Shown here piece after piece: positions 1-8,958 of a DNA stretch of 36,917 bases. Within the stretch, counting starts at the first letter, position 1. Each line of letters starts with the position of its first letter. The notes under the pieces are model-generated. The model was given only the letters and a program-made list of their open reading frames with translations. It made no database searches and was not told the DNA's origin. The position numbers were made by a program, and so were the translations under genes. This DNA comes from Bradyrhizobium sp. Leo170. GTDB lineage: Bacteria; Pseudomonadota; Alphaproteobacteria; Rhizobiales; Xanthobacteraceae. The stretch spans positions 1-36,917 of the forward strand of contig NZ_PSRR01000045.1 of NCBI RefSeq assembly GCF_004296405.1, given 5' to 3'.

Positions 1-300
1 CGAGGCCTGCGCTGCGAGGCGCGCCGCATCCTGCACCGCCTGCATCGCCTGGATGGCGCGCGTGGCCCGCGCCAGCGCATCCTGGCTTTGCTGGGCGACT
101 GCCGCGGCCTCCTGCGCCGCCGACTGCGATGCTGCCATCGCCGCCGCCGATGGTGTCGGCGCCTGTCCGCCCAGTGGGCGCGCCATCACCGCCGCATTCG
201 CCAGGAACAGCGCCATCACACTGACGCCGGTCAGCAGCGCCGCGTGACGGGCATGGCGGCGCGTGGGACCGGTGGCGGTCGAGGACGGACGGGCGGACAT
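1..300 (-). CDS. Filamentous-haemagglutinin-like secreted protein, N-terminal fragment (cut by window edge)
   Basis: The minus strand is open from an ATG at 300 to the left edge (100 codons, no stop). A good ribosome site (AAGGAG) lies 7 bases upstream of the ATG. The fragment starts with a basic region followed by a hydrophobic stretch (about residues 17-35), consistent with a signal sequence. An Ala/Gln-rich, probably helical segment with AIQAMQAVQDAARLAAQ follows. I know this kind of leader from large alphaproteobacterial proteins with a haemagglutination-activity (FHA/TpsA N-terminal) domain, but that domain lies outside the window. It is the last visible gene behind an STN-FecI-FecR set, so it is the likely output of that signalling system. 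The family call is inferred from the leader and the context; another large exported protein is possible. Confidence 0.6.
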   Translation of the reverse strand, partial: MSARPSSTATGPTRRHARHAALLTGVSVMALFLANAAVMARPLGGQAPTPSAAAMAASQSAAQEAAAVAQQSQDALARATRAIQAMQAVQDAARLAAQAS

Positions 301-375
301 CGGGCGGCTCCTTCAGACAACGGTACGCCCCTGACGCTGCAGCCGGATGTCGCCGCCGCCTCGGGGGTCAAGAGA

Positions 376-393
376 GGTCTCACCGCTGAGACC
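376..393. promoter_or_regulatory. Perfect inverted repeat between fecR-like and haemagglutinin-like genes
   Basis: The sequence GGTCTCA-CCGC-TGAGACC has 7-bp arms and a 4-base loop. It lies in the 165-bp gap between the end of the FecR-like gene (466) and the start of the haemagglutinin-like gene (300). No strong T-run follows it on the minus strand, so a protein-binding site or RNA stem is as likely as a terminator. Confidence 0.35.
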
Positions 394-465
394 GAATCCC
401 GAGTGGCCGTTGACTACGCTTTCGGAAGATTTTTTTGAGAAATTTTTTACCCGCCCTCGCCCGAA

Positions 466-1464
466 TCAGCTCAGCAGCACGATTCCACCCGGCAATCGCT
501 GCAGTTTTGCGCCGAACGCACGCCCCAATCCCAACAGCGCCTCATTCATCTGATCGATGCGAAAGCGACCGCTGAGCTGTTTCTGGCCCAAGGCCGCGTT
601 CATCAAAATGATGCGGCCGGGCCGATATCGATTGATTTCTTCCACGGCTTCGATGAGTGGCGTACCGCGGAATTCGACGATGCCGCGCTGCCACTCCGAG
701 GCTAGCTGCGGATCGACTGCAGCAATCTGGCTCAGTCCCGCAAGATCATAGCGCACGCGCTGGCCAGATCGCAGGGCCACCACGTCGGTTCCACGTTCAA
801 TCCGCACCGCGCCCTCGAAACAGGTCACGCTGACCGGGGACCGCTCGCCGCTTGCGGTGTAGCGAACATCGAACCGGCCGGATTCGGTGGTCGTCCTGCC
901 GTCTGCCGCCAGGACCACGAGCGATCGCGCCAGGCGCGTCGATATTGCAAACGACGCCTCGCCGGAGAGCAACTCGATGCGATCTTCGATTCCTTCCGCG
1001 GGACGGATGGCCAGGCTCGTCTGCGTGTTCAGGCCGATCGCCACGTCGCCAGCGAATGTGACATGGCGTTGCTCGCCGGTGCCGGTGCGGTAATCCGAAT
1101 TCAGTTCGGACAATGACGGCCAAAGTCCGAACGGCGGGTCGAGCACGCCGTAGACCGATACCGCGGCAAGTGCCGCGACGCCGCCGCTCAACACCGCGCG
1201 ACGGCTCATCCTGCGGCGCCGTCCCAGCGCATCGAGCTTGGCTACAAAGCTTTCATCCGGATCCGACAGAGCATGGCCGGCGGCACCGGCCGTACGCCAT
1301 AGGCGCTTCGCCTCCAAAAAGGCGGCTTCATGGAGAGGACTGCGCGCGCGCCAGAGTTCCAGCGCCGCCAGGTCTTTCGGCGTCATGTCTCCGGATGTGA
1401 GCTTCTGCAGCCGGTCGACCGCTTCCCGCTCTACCGGATCCAGACCTGGATGTGCCTTGCTCAT
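466..1464 (-). CDS. FecR-family anti-sigma regulator
   Basis: This 332-residue protein is an inner-membrane regulator of the FecR type, which relays a signal from the outer membrane to a cognate ECF sigma factor. Its N-terminal cytoplasmic part (about residues 9-50, DPVEREAVDRLQKL) matches the DUF4880 region, including a W-R-x-x-SP-x-H-x-x-AF pattern. A basic stretch (GRRRRMSRRAVL) precedes a single membrane segment at about residues 88-105. The periplasmic FecR domain covers about 125-230, and a C-terminal region (about 255-330, with FRGTPLIEAVEEINRY) resembles the DUF4974/STN-like fold. The length is usual for the family. It lies 100 bp downstream of the sigma-factor gene on the same strand. 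The family is clear; the signal is unknown. Confidence 0.9.
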   Translation of the reverse strand: MSKAHPGLDPVEREAVDRLQKLTSGDMTPKDLAALELWRARSPLHEAAFLEAKRLWRTAGAAGHALSDPDESFVAKLDALGRRRRMSRRAVLSGGVAALAAVSVYGVLDPPFGLWPSLSELNSDYRTGTGEQRHVTFAGDVAIGLNTQTSLAIRPAEGIEDRIELLSGEASFAISTRLARSLVVLAADGRTTTESGRFDVRYTASGERSPVSVTCFEGAVRIERGTDVVALRSGQRVRYDLAGLSQIAAVDPQLASEWQRGIVEFRGTPLIEAVEEINRYRPGRIILMNAALGQKQLSGRFRIDQMNEALLGLGRAFGAKLQRLPGGIVLLS

Positions 1465-1564
1465 CTCGATGCTGCACCTTTCGCGGCTTCTTCCGTGAGA
1501 ACGCCGGCGACGATTGCAGGAATTCTTGCCTCTAAGACGATTCTCGGCGACCGGAAGTGCACGC

Positions 1565-2080
1565 TCAACCCTTCAATTCCTTATAGCGCGCCAGACAATG
1601 TTCGAGTGCCAAGCGGAGTTCTTTCGCAACGAGCTGCCGGGAGATTCCGAGCCGGTCGGCGATTTCCTGGCGGGGAACATTGCCCACCCGCGCCGCCAGA
1701 AAGATCACCCGTCGCCGCTCGGGGAGTTCGTCGACGATCGCCTCGAATGCCTCCAGGTCAGACCGCGCCAACATGGTTTGCTCAGCCGTCGGCGCATCGT
1801 CGGGCAGCTCAAGCAGGCTTTCGATCTCGATGGCCGATATGCGTTGACGCCGCTCCATCCGGCGGCGATCCTCTGCCACGTTCAACGCGATTCGGAAGAG
1901 ATAGCTGCGCGGACTTTGAACGGCGCCAATCGATTCCGCGCGCGACAGGCGCAACCACGTGTCCTGCATGGCATCGCCGGCGAGATCGGCCGAGCCGAGG
2001 CGTTGAGTCAGACGCGCCTTGAGGTCGTCATAGCGATCGACAAACAGGCGGCGGATGATCGTCAAGGCGTTCTCGGTCAT
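1565..2080 (-). CDS. FecI-type ECF RNA polymerase sigma factor
   Basis: This 171-residue sigma-70 family protein of the extracytoplasmic-function group would direct RNA polymerase to a small set of cell-surface genes. Region 2 covers about residues 13-75 (DAMQDTWLRLSRAE, then SPRSYLFRIALNVAEDRRR). Region 4, with the helix-turn-helix LPERRRVIFLAARV...RQEIADRLGISRQLVAKEL, covers about 108-160. I chose the ATG at 2080 because it overlaps the stop of the upstream STN gene as ATGA, a translational-coupling arrangement; a longer reading from 2125 would run back into that gene. The FecR-like partner follows. The sigma is FecI-like by its operon; its promoters are not visible. Confidence 0.92.
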   Translation of the reverse strand: MTENALTIIRRLFVDRYDDLKARLTQRLGSADLAGDAMQDTWLRLSRAESIGAVQSPRSYLFRIALNVAEDRRRMERRQRISAIEIESLLELPDDAPTAEQTMLARSDLEAFEAIVDELPERRRVIFLAARVGNVPRQEIADRLGISRQLVAKELRLALEHCLARYKELKG

Positions 2081-2838
2081 GGCCGGGTCCCGGCCGATCG
2101 GAGGTTGGGATCGGGCTTGCCGCAACCCTGCACCACGCCGGGCCCTTGCGGCACGATCAAGATCAAGACCGGCTGCAGGAAGCCCGCCGGCGGCGGCTCG
2201 TTGAACCGCACGCTGCGCAAGGTCGCATCAATCCGCTCATCGGCATCCGGCGTGCCGGTGGACCCGATACGTTGGGATCTCTGGACGGCACCGTCTGGCG
2301 CGATCCAGAACACGGCGGCGAAGCGATACCTGCCCGGACGCGCGCCGCCCGATCGGCAAAGAGCATCCGCAATGCTCGCCTGAATCTGTCCATAGTAACG
2401 CCGATGTTCTGGCGATCGTGTTTGCTGCGCCGCCTGCTGAGTGGCGAGCGGTTCTGGCAACAGCACGAAAGTCGTCTCGGCGACGAACTCGGCAGCCAGA
2501 CCGGTGCCCGACAGGAGCTTTCGGAGCGCCTCGTCCAGCGCAAACACGCCCAGGACATCGCCGGAGAGGCGGCCGGCCGCAAGGCTCGTGTCGTAGAGGG
2601 CGTCGCGTCCGGTCGCATCGACATAGCGACTGAGTGCGGCGGCGAGCGGTTGCGAGGGGATATTGAATTCGATCGGCGCATTCGCTGGCCTTGTCTGAGC
2701 CGCGGCCATGTCGATACCCGCAGCCATGCCCGCGACGGTCAACGCGCATGCCCAAGCTGCCAGCCGCCTATTGGCCGACGCAGCGACAACACGCTTGGCG
2801 CGATCCGGTTTGAGTTCGGCTTGGGCCGATCGAAGCAT
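2077..2838 (-). CDS. Exported STN-domain protein with TonB-like C-terminal region
   Basis: This 253-residue protein starts at the ATG at 2838; two GTG codons lie just upstream in frame. It has a signal peptide (hydrophobic residues about 28-46, ending in MAAAQT). A secretin/TonB short N-terminal (STN) domain covers about residues 50-115, with IEFNIPSQPLAAALSRY and a GxGLxAxF element. After a short linker, residues about 150-235 resemble a TonB C-terminal fold (RFAAVFWIAPDGAVQRSQ, then DATLRSVRFNEPPPAGF). STN domains normally pass signals from TonB-dependent receptors to FecR. Here the STN module stands alone, fused to a TonB_C-like domain, and is the first gene of the operon, overlapping the sigma gene by 4 bases. 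The TonB_C call is by pattern and less certain than the STN call. Confidence 0.8.
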   Translation of the reverse strand: MLRSAQAELKPDRAKRVVAASANRRLAAWACALTVAGMAAGIDMAAAQTRPANAPIEFNIPSQPLAAALSRYVDATGRDALYDTSLAAGRLSGDVLGVFALDEALRKLLSGTGLAAEFVAETTFVLLPEPLATQQAAQQTRSPEHRRYYGQIQASIADALCRSGGARPGRYRFAAVFWIAPDGAVQRSQRIGSTGTPDADERIDATLRSVRFNEPPPAGFLQPVLILIVPQGPGVVQGCGKPDPNLRSAGTRP

Positions 2839-2965
2839 CACCACTGTCCCCGCCCACGCAGATCAGGACAGCCGCTCCAGCTTCCCAGTGCTACGACCTG
2901 CCCGCCGACGGTCCAAATTGCGCGTCAGCGCACATCCCAAGCCAACGCGCGGCGGACGCTAGTGA

Positions 2966-2977
2966 CGTAATATTACG
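2966..2977. promoter_or_regulatory. 12-bp perfect palindrome upstream of the STN-FecI-FecR operon
   Basis: CGTAATATTACG is a perfect 12-bp palindrome in an AT-richer patch about 130 bp upstream of the STN gene start, in the 273-bp gap after the Lrp-like gene. It could be an operator. No bound protein can be named from sequence. Confidence 0.3.
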
Positions 2978-3111
2978 GTTTGACGACAACCGAAGCCCTC
3001 ACGTGTCCGGCTTCGCCGCGGCAGAAGCCGGTTTCCATGTCCCCGTCGTGTCCCATCTCGGTATCCGTGTCGACGATCCAGCCCAGGCACATGGGTGCCC
3101 GCCTCAGTCGC

Positions 3112-3576
3112 TCACGCGAGACTCGCAAGTGGCAATTCGGTGGTCGACTTGATCTGCTCCATCGTGAACATCGACGAAACGTCGTGCAAGTCGATCTTTG
3201 CGATCAATCGTTGGTAGAGATCATCATAGGCGCGAATGTCAGATACGACAGCTCGGATCAAATAATCGACGTCGCCGCTCAAGCGATAGAAATCCACGAC
3301 CTCCGGAAAACTCGTGACGATTTTCCGGAATTTCTGCGCCCACTCCGCATTGTGTTGGTTGGTCTTGACGGCGATGAAGACGCTGACACCAAGGTTCAGC
3401 TTTTCCGCGTCCAATAGCGCCACCCGGCGTTTGATGTAGCCGGAGCTCTCAAGCTTCTGGATCCGCCGCCAGCAGGGCGTCGAACTCAACCCGACCCGCT
3501 CGGCAATGTCCTGCATCGAGAGGCTGCTATTCACCTGCAGCGTTGCCAAGATCTTGCGGTCGAAGTCGTCGAGCAT
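3112..3576 (-). CDS. Lrp/AsnC-family transcriptional regulator
   Basis: This 154-residue protein has the full family layout. An N-terminal helix-turn-helix DNA-binding domain spans about residues 1-55 (LDDFDRKILATLQVN...QDIAERVGLSSTPCWRRIQKLE). A C-terminal ligand-binding/oligomerisation (RAM) domain spans about 65-145 (VFIAVKT, VVDFYRLSGDVDYLIRAVV). The SSTPCWRRI recognition-helix pattern is typical. A strong GGAGG sits 5 bases before the ATG. It is the last gene, after a 251-bp gap, behind the long catabolic cluster on the same strand, so it may sense an amino acid made by that pathway. That link is inference; it may also be transcribed on its own from the 251-bp gap. Confidence 0.95.
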   Translation of the reverse strand: MLDDFDRKILATLQVNSSLSMQDIAERVGLSSTPCWRRIQKLESSGYIKRRVALLDAEKLNLGVSVFIAVKTNQHNAEWAQKFRKIVTSFPEVVDFYRLSGDVDYLIRAVVSDIRAYDDLYQRLIAKIDLHDVSSMFTMEQIKSTTELPLASLA

Positions 3577-3601
3577 GCAAACCTCCGAATCCAGGAGGGA
3601 A

Positions 3602-3642
3602 AAGAATGTTTTGGTTGCCGTGAACCTTGTTTGAAGAATGTT
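3602..3642. promoter_or_regulatory. Direct repeat upstream of the Lrp-type gene, candidate autoregulatory sites
   Basis: AAGAATGTT occurs at 3602-3610 and again at 3634-3642, 32 bp apart (about three helical turns). On the minus strand both copies lie in similar contexts (GGCAATAACATTCTT and GGCAACCAAAACATTCTT). They sit just upstream of the lrp-like start at 3576. Lrp-type regulators often bind several helically phased AT-rich sites and control their own gene, so these are candidate sites; this is inference. Confidence 0.35.
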
Positions 3643-3827
3643 ATTGCCATATGCACGCTGCGGCTAGCATGAACTTTCATCAGACGCTGTACAATCTCGC
3701 GGCAGCGTGTAGCGTCCCCGCCGCGAGCCAGGCGCCCTCATGGGAAATCTGCTGATGAAAAGCCCGCCAGGCGAGGCATCGGACAGCTAAAGCGGCCAAT
3801 CCTTGCCTGTTCCGGCGGCAGTGCGGC

Positions 3828-4589
3828 TTACAGCCGCTGGCCGCCGCTGGCGTCGATCTGTTGGCCCGTGACCCAGCCGCCATCGTCGGACGCCAGGAAC
3901 GCGACGACCTTGGCGATATCGGCGGGCTGGCCGACACGTCCAAGCGCAATCGAATTGGCAACCGCGCGGCTGGCGACGGGGTCGCGCGCGTTGGCGTTCA
4001 TGTCGGTCGCAGTGGCGCCTGGCATCACGGAGTTCACCGTGATTTGTCGCCCGCCAAGATGAACGGCGAGCAGCCGACTGAACGCCTCCAGGCCCGCTTT
4101 TGTCGGCGCATAGGCCGCCATGGCGGGGTAAGCGGCGCGCGTTCCCATCGACGAAATGTTGATGATGCGGCCACCGTCGCGGAGATGGGGCAACAGAGCC
4201 TTGATAAGAAAGAACGGCGATTTGAGATTGGTCTGCAACAGAAGCTCAAAATCTTCTTCCGTAATCTCCTCGATCGTCGCACGCTTGCCGACACCGGCAT
4301 TGTTGACGAGGATATCGAACGCTGTGTTGCCGTATCGCTCGGTTAGTTCCGCGGTGAACTTTGCGGCAAGCGCCACGGCACCGCCACGCGCCGATAGATC
4401 GGCCTGCAGTGCAAACGCAGCCCCACCGGCAGCGACGATCGCGTCGACAACAGCGCGCGCGGCACCCTCGGCAGAGTGATAATGAACCGCAACGATCGCA
4501 CCGTCTTCTGCAAGCCTGAGTGCGATCGCCTGCCCGATGCCGCGGCTGGCGCCGGTGACCAATGCAATCTTGCCTGCCAGCGTGCTCAC
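3828..4589 (-). CDS. Short-chain dehydrogenase/reductase (SDR), NAD(P)-dependent
   Basis: This 253-residue classical SDR oxidises or reduces a hydroxy/keto group with NAD(P). The glycine-rich cofactor motif TGASRGIG is at residues 12-19, the structural NNAG at 96-99, and the catalytic Ser147-Tyr160-xxx-Lys164 (YAPTK) triad is complete. The C-terminus (WVTGQQIDASGGQRL) is typical of FabG-like members. Its ATG overlaps the stop of the upstream acyl-CoA ligase gene by 4 bases, so the two are coupled. In context it probably acts on an intermediate of the CoA-linked pathway. The substrate cannot be deduced. Confidence 0.93.
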   Translation of the reverse strand: MSTLAGKIALVTGASRGIGQAIALRLAEDGAIVAVHYHSAEGAARAVVDAIVAAGGAAFALQADLSARGGAVALAAKFTAELTERYGNTAFDILVNNAGVGKRATIEEITEEDFELLLQTNLKSPFFLIKALLPHLRDGGRIINISSMGTRAAYPAMAAYAPTKAGLEAFSRLLAVHLGGRQITVNSVMPGATATDMNANARDPVASRAVANSIALGRVGQPADIAKVVAFLASDDGGWVTGQQIDASGGQRL

Positions 4590-6097
4590 GCCGACCAGCC
4601 TTTCGCCGCCTCGAGCTGGCGGGCGCGATCAATCAGCGATTTGCGGTCGATCTTGTTGGTGCCAGCCCAGGGCAGCTCATTGACGAACTCGATGCGGCGC
4701 GGATGCTGATAGGCCGGTCCATTCGCGATCGTGAACTTGCGGATATCGTCCGCGGTCGGCTTGGCGTCGGCGCGGGTGACGATGAAGGCGACCGGGACCT
4801 GGCTGCGCTCCTCGTCCGGCAGCGGCACCACCGCCGCCTGCTGCACCTGCGGATGACGTTCGAGCAGCTTCTCGACCTCGCCCGGATAGACGTTCTCGCC
4901 CGAGCAGACGAACATGTCGTCGGCGCGGCCGACGAAATAGTAGAAGCCGTTCCCGTCGCGACGCATCACGTCGCCGCTGTAATACCAGCCATCGGTGATC
5001 GCCTTCGCCGTCTGCTGCGGCAGATTGTGATAATGATCCATCAGCGCAGGATTGCGCATCAACAGCACGCCCTCATTCTCGGTACCATTGATGAGCTTGA
5101 CGGTCTCGGGATCGATAGGATAGCCGAGCGCGAGCGGCGGCGTTGGAATGCCCTTTGGATGCGGCCCGAACACCGCGGGCCCGGCTTCGGTGGTGCCGTA
5201 GCCGATGGAGAGCGTGACGTTCGGCAGGACCTGCTTGATCTTGTCCCACAGGCCCATCGTCATCGGCGCCGAGCCCAGCATCAATCGCCTGACGGAAGTG
5301 ATGTCGTTCTGAGCCAGCAGCTCGCGCTCCTTGACCACCCGCGCCCACATGGTGGGAACGGCCGTCGCCGCCGTTGCCTTGTACTTGGCGATCGCCTCGA
5401 TATAGCTCCTGGTCTCGAACGATGGCAGCAGCACCACGGACGCGTTGGTCGCAAAGATTGTCTTGGTCGCGAATAACCCATTCATGTGAAACAGCGGCTG
5501 CGCGATGATGTAGCGCTCGCTTTCGTTGAGCGCGCCGCTGGTTCGGGTGGAGAGCGCCCAGAGCTGACCGAGATGCGACAACGGCACGCCTTTCGGCCGG
5601 CCGGTCGAACCGGAGGTGTAGAGCATCTGGCCCACTTCGTCCGGCCCGGCCACGACGCTGTCGAAGGAATCGAAGGGCTTTATGCTCGCGGCAAAACCGT
5701 TCGGCCCAACGTCGTCGAAGTCGATCGCCGGAATGCCCTCGCGCACCTGAGGGCGGTTCGCACCGTCGACAAAGGCGAGCGCGATCTTGGCGTCGTCCAT
5801 CACATAGTCGATGGTATCGCGCGCGACCTTGATATTGACGGGCACCGCGATACAGCCCGCGCGCATGATGCCGAAATAAGCCGCGACATATTCGGCGCGA
5901 TTGAATGACAGGATGGCGATATGCGTACCGCGGGAAAATCCACGGTCTGTCAGATATTTTGCGACCCCGTTGGCGAGCTGATCGACCTGTCGGTGGGTAT
6001 AGATCCTCGGGCCACCGGGCAAGGCGAGATCGATGATCGCTTCCTTGTCCAGGTTGCCCCTGCGATCGATCAGATCGCCCAGATTGTGCCAACGCAT
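4586..6097 (-). CDS. AMP-dependent acyl-CoA ligase / synthetase
   Basis: This 503-residue ANL-superfamily enzyme activates a carboxylic acid as acyl-AMP and transfers it to CoA. The P-loop-like motif YTSGSTGRPKG is at 160-170, the GYGTTEAGP motif at 299-307, the hinge and CoA-domain motif around 372-404 (YYSGDVMRRDGNGF, GRADDMFVCSGENVYPGEVE), and the catalytic lysine at about 482 in GTNKIDRK. The length is typical of the short fatty-acid/aromatic-acid CoA ligases. The ATG is preceded by GGAG at 9 bases. It lies between the Dpp-type transporter genes (26 bp gap) and the SDR (overlap). It would funnel an imported or hydrolysed carboxylic acid into CoA-dependent breakdown. Its acid substrate is unknown. 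Confidence 0.93.
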   Translation of the reverse strand: MRWHNLGDLIDRRGNLDKEAIIDLALPGGPRIYTHRQVDQLANGVAKYLTDRGFSRGTHIAILSFNRAEYVAAYFGIMRAGCIAVPVNIKVARDTIDYVMDDAKIALAFVDGANRPQVREGIPAIDFDDVGPNGFAASIKPFDSFDSVVAGPDEVGQMLYTSGSTGRPKGVPLSHLGQLWALSTRTSGALNESERYIIAQPLFHMNGLFATKTIFATNASVVLLPSFETRSYIEAIAKYKATAATAVPTMWARVVKERELLAQNDITSVRRLMLGSAPMTMGLWDKIKQVLPNVTLSIGYGTTEAGPAVFGPHPKGIPTPPLALGYPIDPETVKLINGTENEGVLLMRNPALMDHYHNLPQQTAKAITDGWYYSGDVMRRDGNGFYYFVGRADDMFVCSGENVYPGEVEKLLERHPQVQQAAVVPLPDEERSQVPVAFIVTRADAKPTADDIRKFTIANGPAYQHPRRIEFVNELPWAGTNKIDRKSLIDRARQLEAAKGWSA

Positions 6098-6123
6098 CGG
6101 CAGAACTCCGTCTTTCGTATCAG

Positions 6124-7090
6124 CTAACTGGCCGCACTCACTGCCCGCGGCAACTCGGCGGGCTGCTCAAGCAAGTCGTAATGGCAGGCCACCATTCGGC
6201 TGCCGGACACCTTTCGCAGTACCGGCCGCTCCTTGCCGCAGCGCTCGCGCGCCATCGGGCAGCGCTCATGGAAGCTGCAGCCTTGGGGTGGATCGAGCGG
6301 GCTTGGCAGTTCGCCCTGCAAGACCTGCTTGGCCCGGCCGCGCGCCAGTCGTGGATCGGCGATCGGCGCCGCCGCCAGCAGGGCAAGCGTGTAAGGATGC
6401 GCCGGCTGCCGCCAAATTTCTTCACCGCTGCCGCTTTCGACGATGCGGCCGAGATACATCACGATCAGACGATCGGAGATGTGTTCGACCACCGAGAGGT
6501 CGTGGGAAATGAAGAGAAAGGACACGCCGGTCTGCTGCTGCAGGTCCTGCAACAGATTGATCACCTGTGCGCGGACGGAGACGTCCAGCGCCGATACCGG
6601 CTCGTCGCAGATGATGACTTTCGGCCGCAGCGCGAGCGCACGCGCAATGCCCACGCGCTGGCGCTGGCCGCCGGAGAACTCGTGCGGATAGCGGCGCTCG
6701 GCATCCGCCGGCAGGCCGACTTGCCTGATCAGCTCGGCAACACGATCGCGAATGTCACGGCGCGACCAGCCGGCAACGCTGAGCGGTTGGCCGATGATGG
6801 TGCCGACGTCATGGCGCGGATTGAGCGAGCCATAGGGATCCTGAAAGATCATCTGCATGTTCTTGCGTAGGGACTTGAGCTGCCCGCTCGACATGCTCGT
6901 GATGTCCCGCCCGTCAAGCACGATGCGGCCGTCGGAGCTCGGGACCAGCCGCATGATCGCCTTGCCGAGGGTCGACTTGCCGCAACCGGATTCGCCGACC
7001 AAGCCGACGGTTTCTCCGGCTTCGAGCTCAAAGCTGACGTCGTCGACCGCGCGCACAGTGCCCTGCGCGGTCTGGTACTGAACGCAAAGG

Positions 7091-7113
<23 letters not shown>
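6124..7113 (-). CDS. Dipeptide/oligopeptide ABC transporter ATP-binding protein (DppF/OppF type)
   Basis: This 329-residue cytoplasmic ATPase of a peptide/nickel-class importer has Walker A GESGCGKST, Q-loop MIFQDPYGSLNPR, signature FSGGQRQRVGIA, Walker B VIICDEPVSALD and switch histidine FISHDLS. After the nucleotide-binding domain it carries the oligopeptide-specific C-terminal extension with a cysteine cluster (CSFHERCPMARERC). The gene overlaps the 3' end of the DppD-type gene by 23 bases, so the two ATPases are probably made together as a heterodimer. Transported substrate class: peptides or other small amides; specificity lies in the binding protein. Confidence 0.95.
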
Positions 7114-8107
<994 letters not shown>

Positions 8108-8108
8108 G

Positions 8109-8954
8109 TCAGCGATCCCTGAGTTTCGGATTAAGCGCATCGTTGAGACCATCGCCGACCAGGTTGAGCGCCAGCACCGTGACCATGATCGCCAGTCCCG
8201 GCACGGCGCAGATGTACCAGGAGGTGCGGATCAGGGTCCGGCCATCGCCGATCAGCCGCCCCCAGCTCGAGACGTTGGGATCGCCAAGCCCCAGGAACGA
8301 CACCGCGGATTCGAACAGCACGGCGCCGGCTATCACGAGCGAAGACAGCACGATCACCGGCGGCAGCGCATTTGGCAGGATCTCGCCAAGCATGATGCGC
8401 AAGTTTCCCATGCCCATGGCGCGGCAGGCCTGGACGAACTCACGATCGCGCAGCGCCATGAATTCCGCCCGCGTCAGTCGCGCAATCGGAGTCCATGTAA
8501 CGATACCGACAGCGATCGTGACATATTCAATCTTCTGGCCGAGGATCGAGACGATCGTCAGTACGAAAATCAAATTCGGAACGGTCTGGAACAGCTCGGT
8601 GAAACGCATCAGCATTTCATCGACCCAACCGCCGAAGTAAGCGGCGGTGGCGCCGACCGTGATCCCGATCAGCGTCGCCGTGACGCTGGCGCATAGCCCT
8701 ATCAACAGCGTCGTGCGCGCGCCGTACGCGATCATCGCCGCGATGTCCCGGCCGAGCGAGTCGGTGCCCAACGGGTAGCGCGAATTGACAAAGGGCCAGA
8801 TCTCGGGACGGCCGACGATGCGCAAGGGGTTGCGCGGGAACAGCCAAGGCGCCGCCAGCGCGACGCCGATCACGACAATGACGAGCAGAAGGCCGATCAG
8901 CGCGGCGCGGTTGCGCGCGAAGCGACGAACAAAATCGATCCCGAGCCTGAGCAT
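8109..8954 (-). CDS. Peptide-type ABC transporter permease (DppC type)
   Basis: This 281-residue inner-membrane protein has a membrane segment near residues 15-37 after an N-terminal basic stretch, a periplasmic loop with the family hallmark YPLGTDSLGRD, and five further segments. The cytoplasmic EAA loop that contacts the ATPase reads QACRAMGMGNLRIMLGEILP. I chose the ATG at 8954, which lies 4 bases after the DppB-type stop and starts MLRLGIDFVRR; the 34 extra codons of the longer frame lie inside the neighbouring gene. It pairs with the DppB-type permease to form the channel. Confidence 0.94.
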   Translation of the reverse strand: MLRLGIDFVRRFARNRAALIGLLLVIVVIGVALAAPWLFPRNPLRIVGRPEIWPFVNSRYPLGTDSLGRDIAAMIAYGARTTLLIGLCASVTATLIGITVGATAAYFGGWVDEMLMRFTELFQTVPNLIFVLTIVSILGQKIEYVTIAVGIVTWTPIARLTRAEFMALRDREFVQACRAMGMGNLRIMLGEILPNALPPVIVLSSLVIAGAVLFESAVSFLGLGDPNVSSWGRLIGDGRTLIRTSWYICAVPGLAIMVTVLALNLVGDGLNDALNPKLRDR

Positions 8955-8958
8955 CCGC

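Noticed and set aside
1514..2383. 289-codon plus-strand frame opposite the sigma and STN genes
   Set aside because: It crosses two overlapping real genes and has no resemblance to any family.
2980..3417. 145-codon plus-strand frame over the 3' end of the Lrp-type gene
   Set aside because: Most of it is antisense to the Lrp-type gene and no family is recognisable.
4562..5476. 304-codon plus-strand frame opposite the acyl-CoA ligase
   Set aside because: Antisense of a ligase with all motifs intact; low-complexity Arg/Asp/His-rich product.
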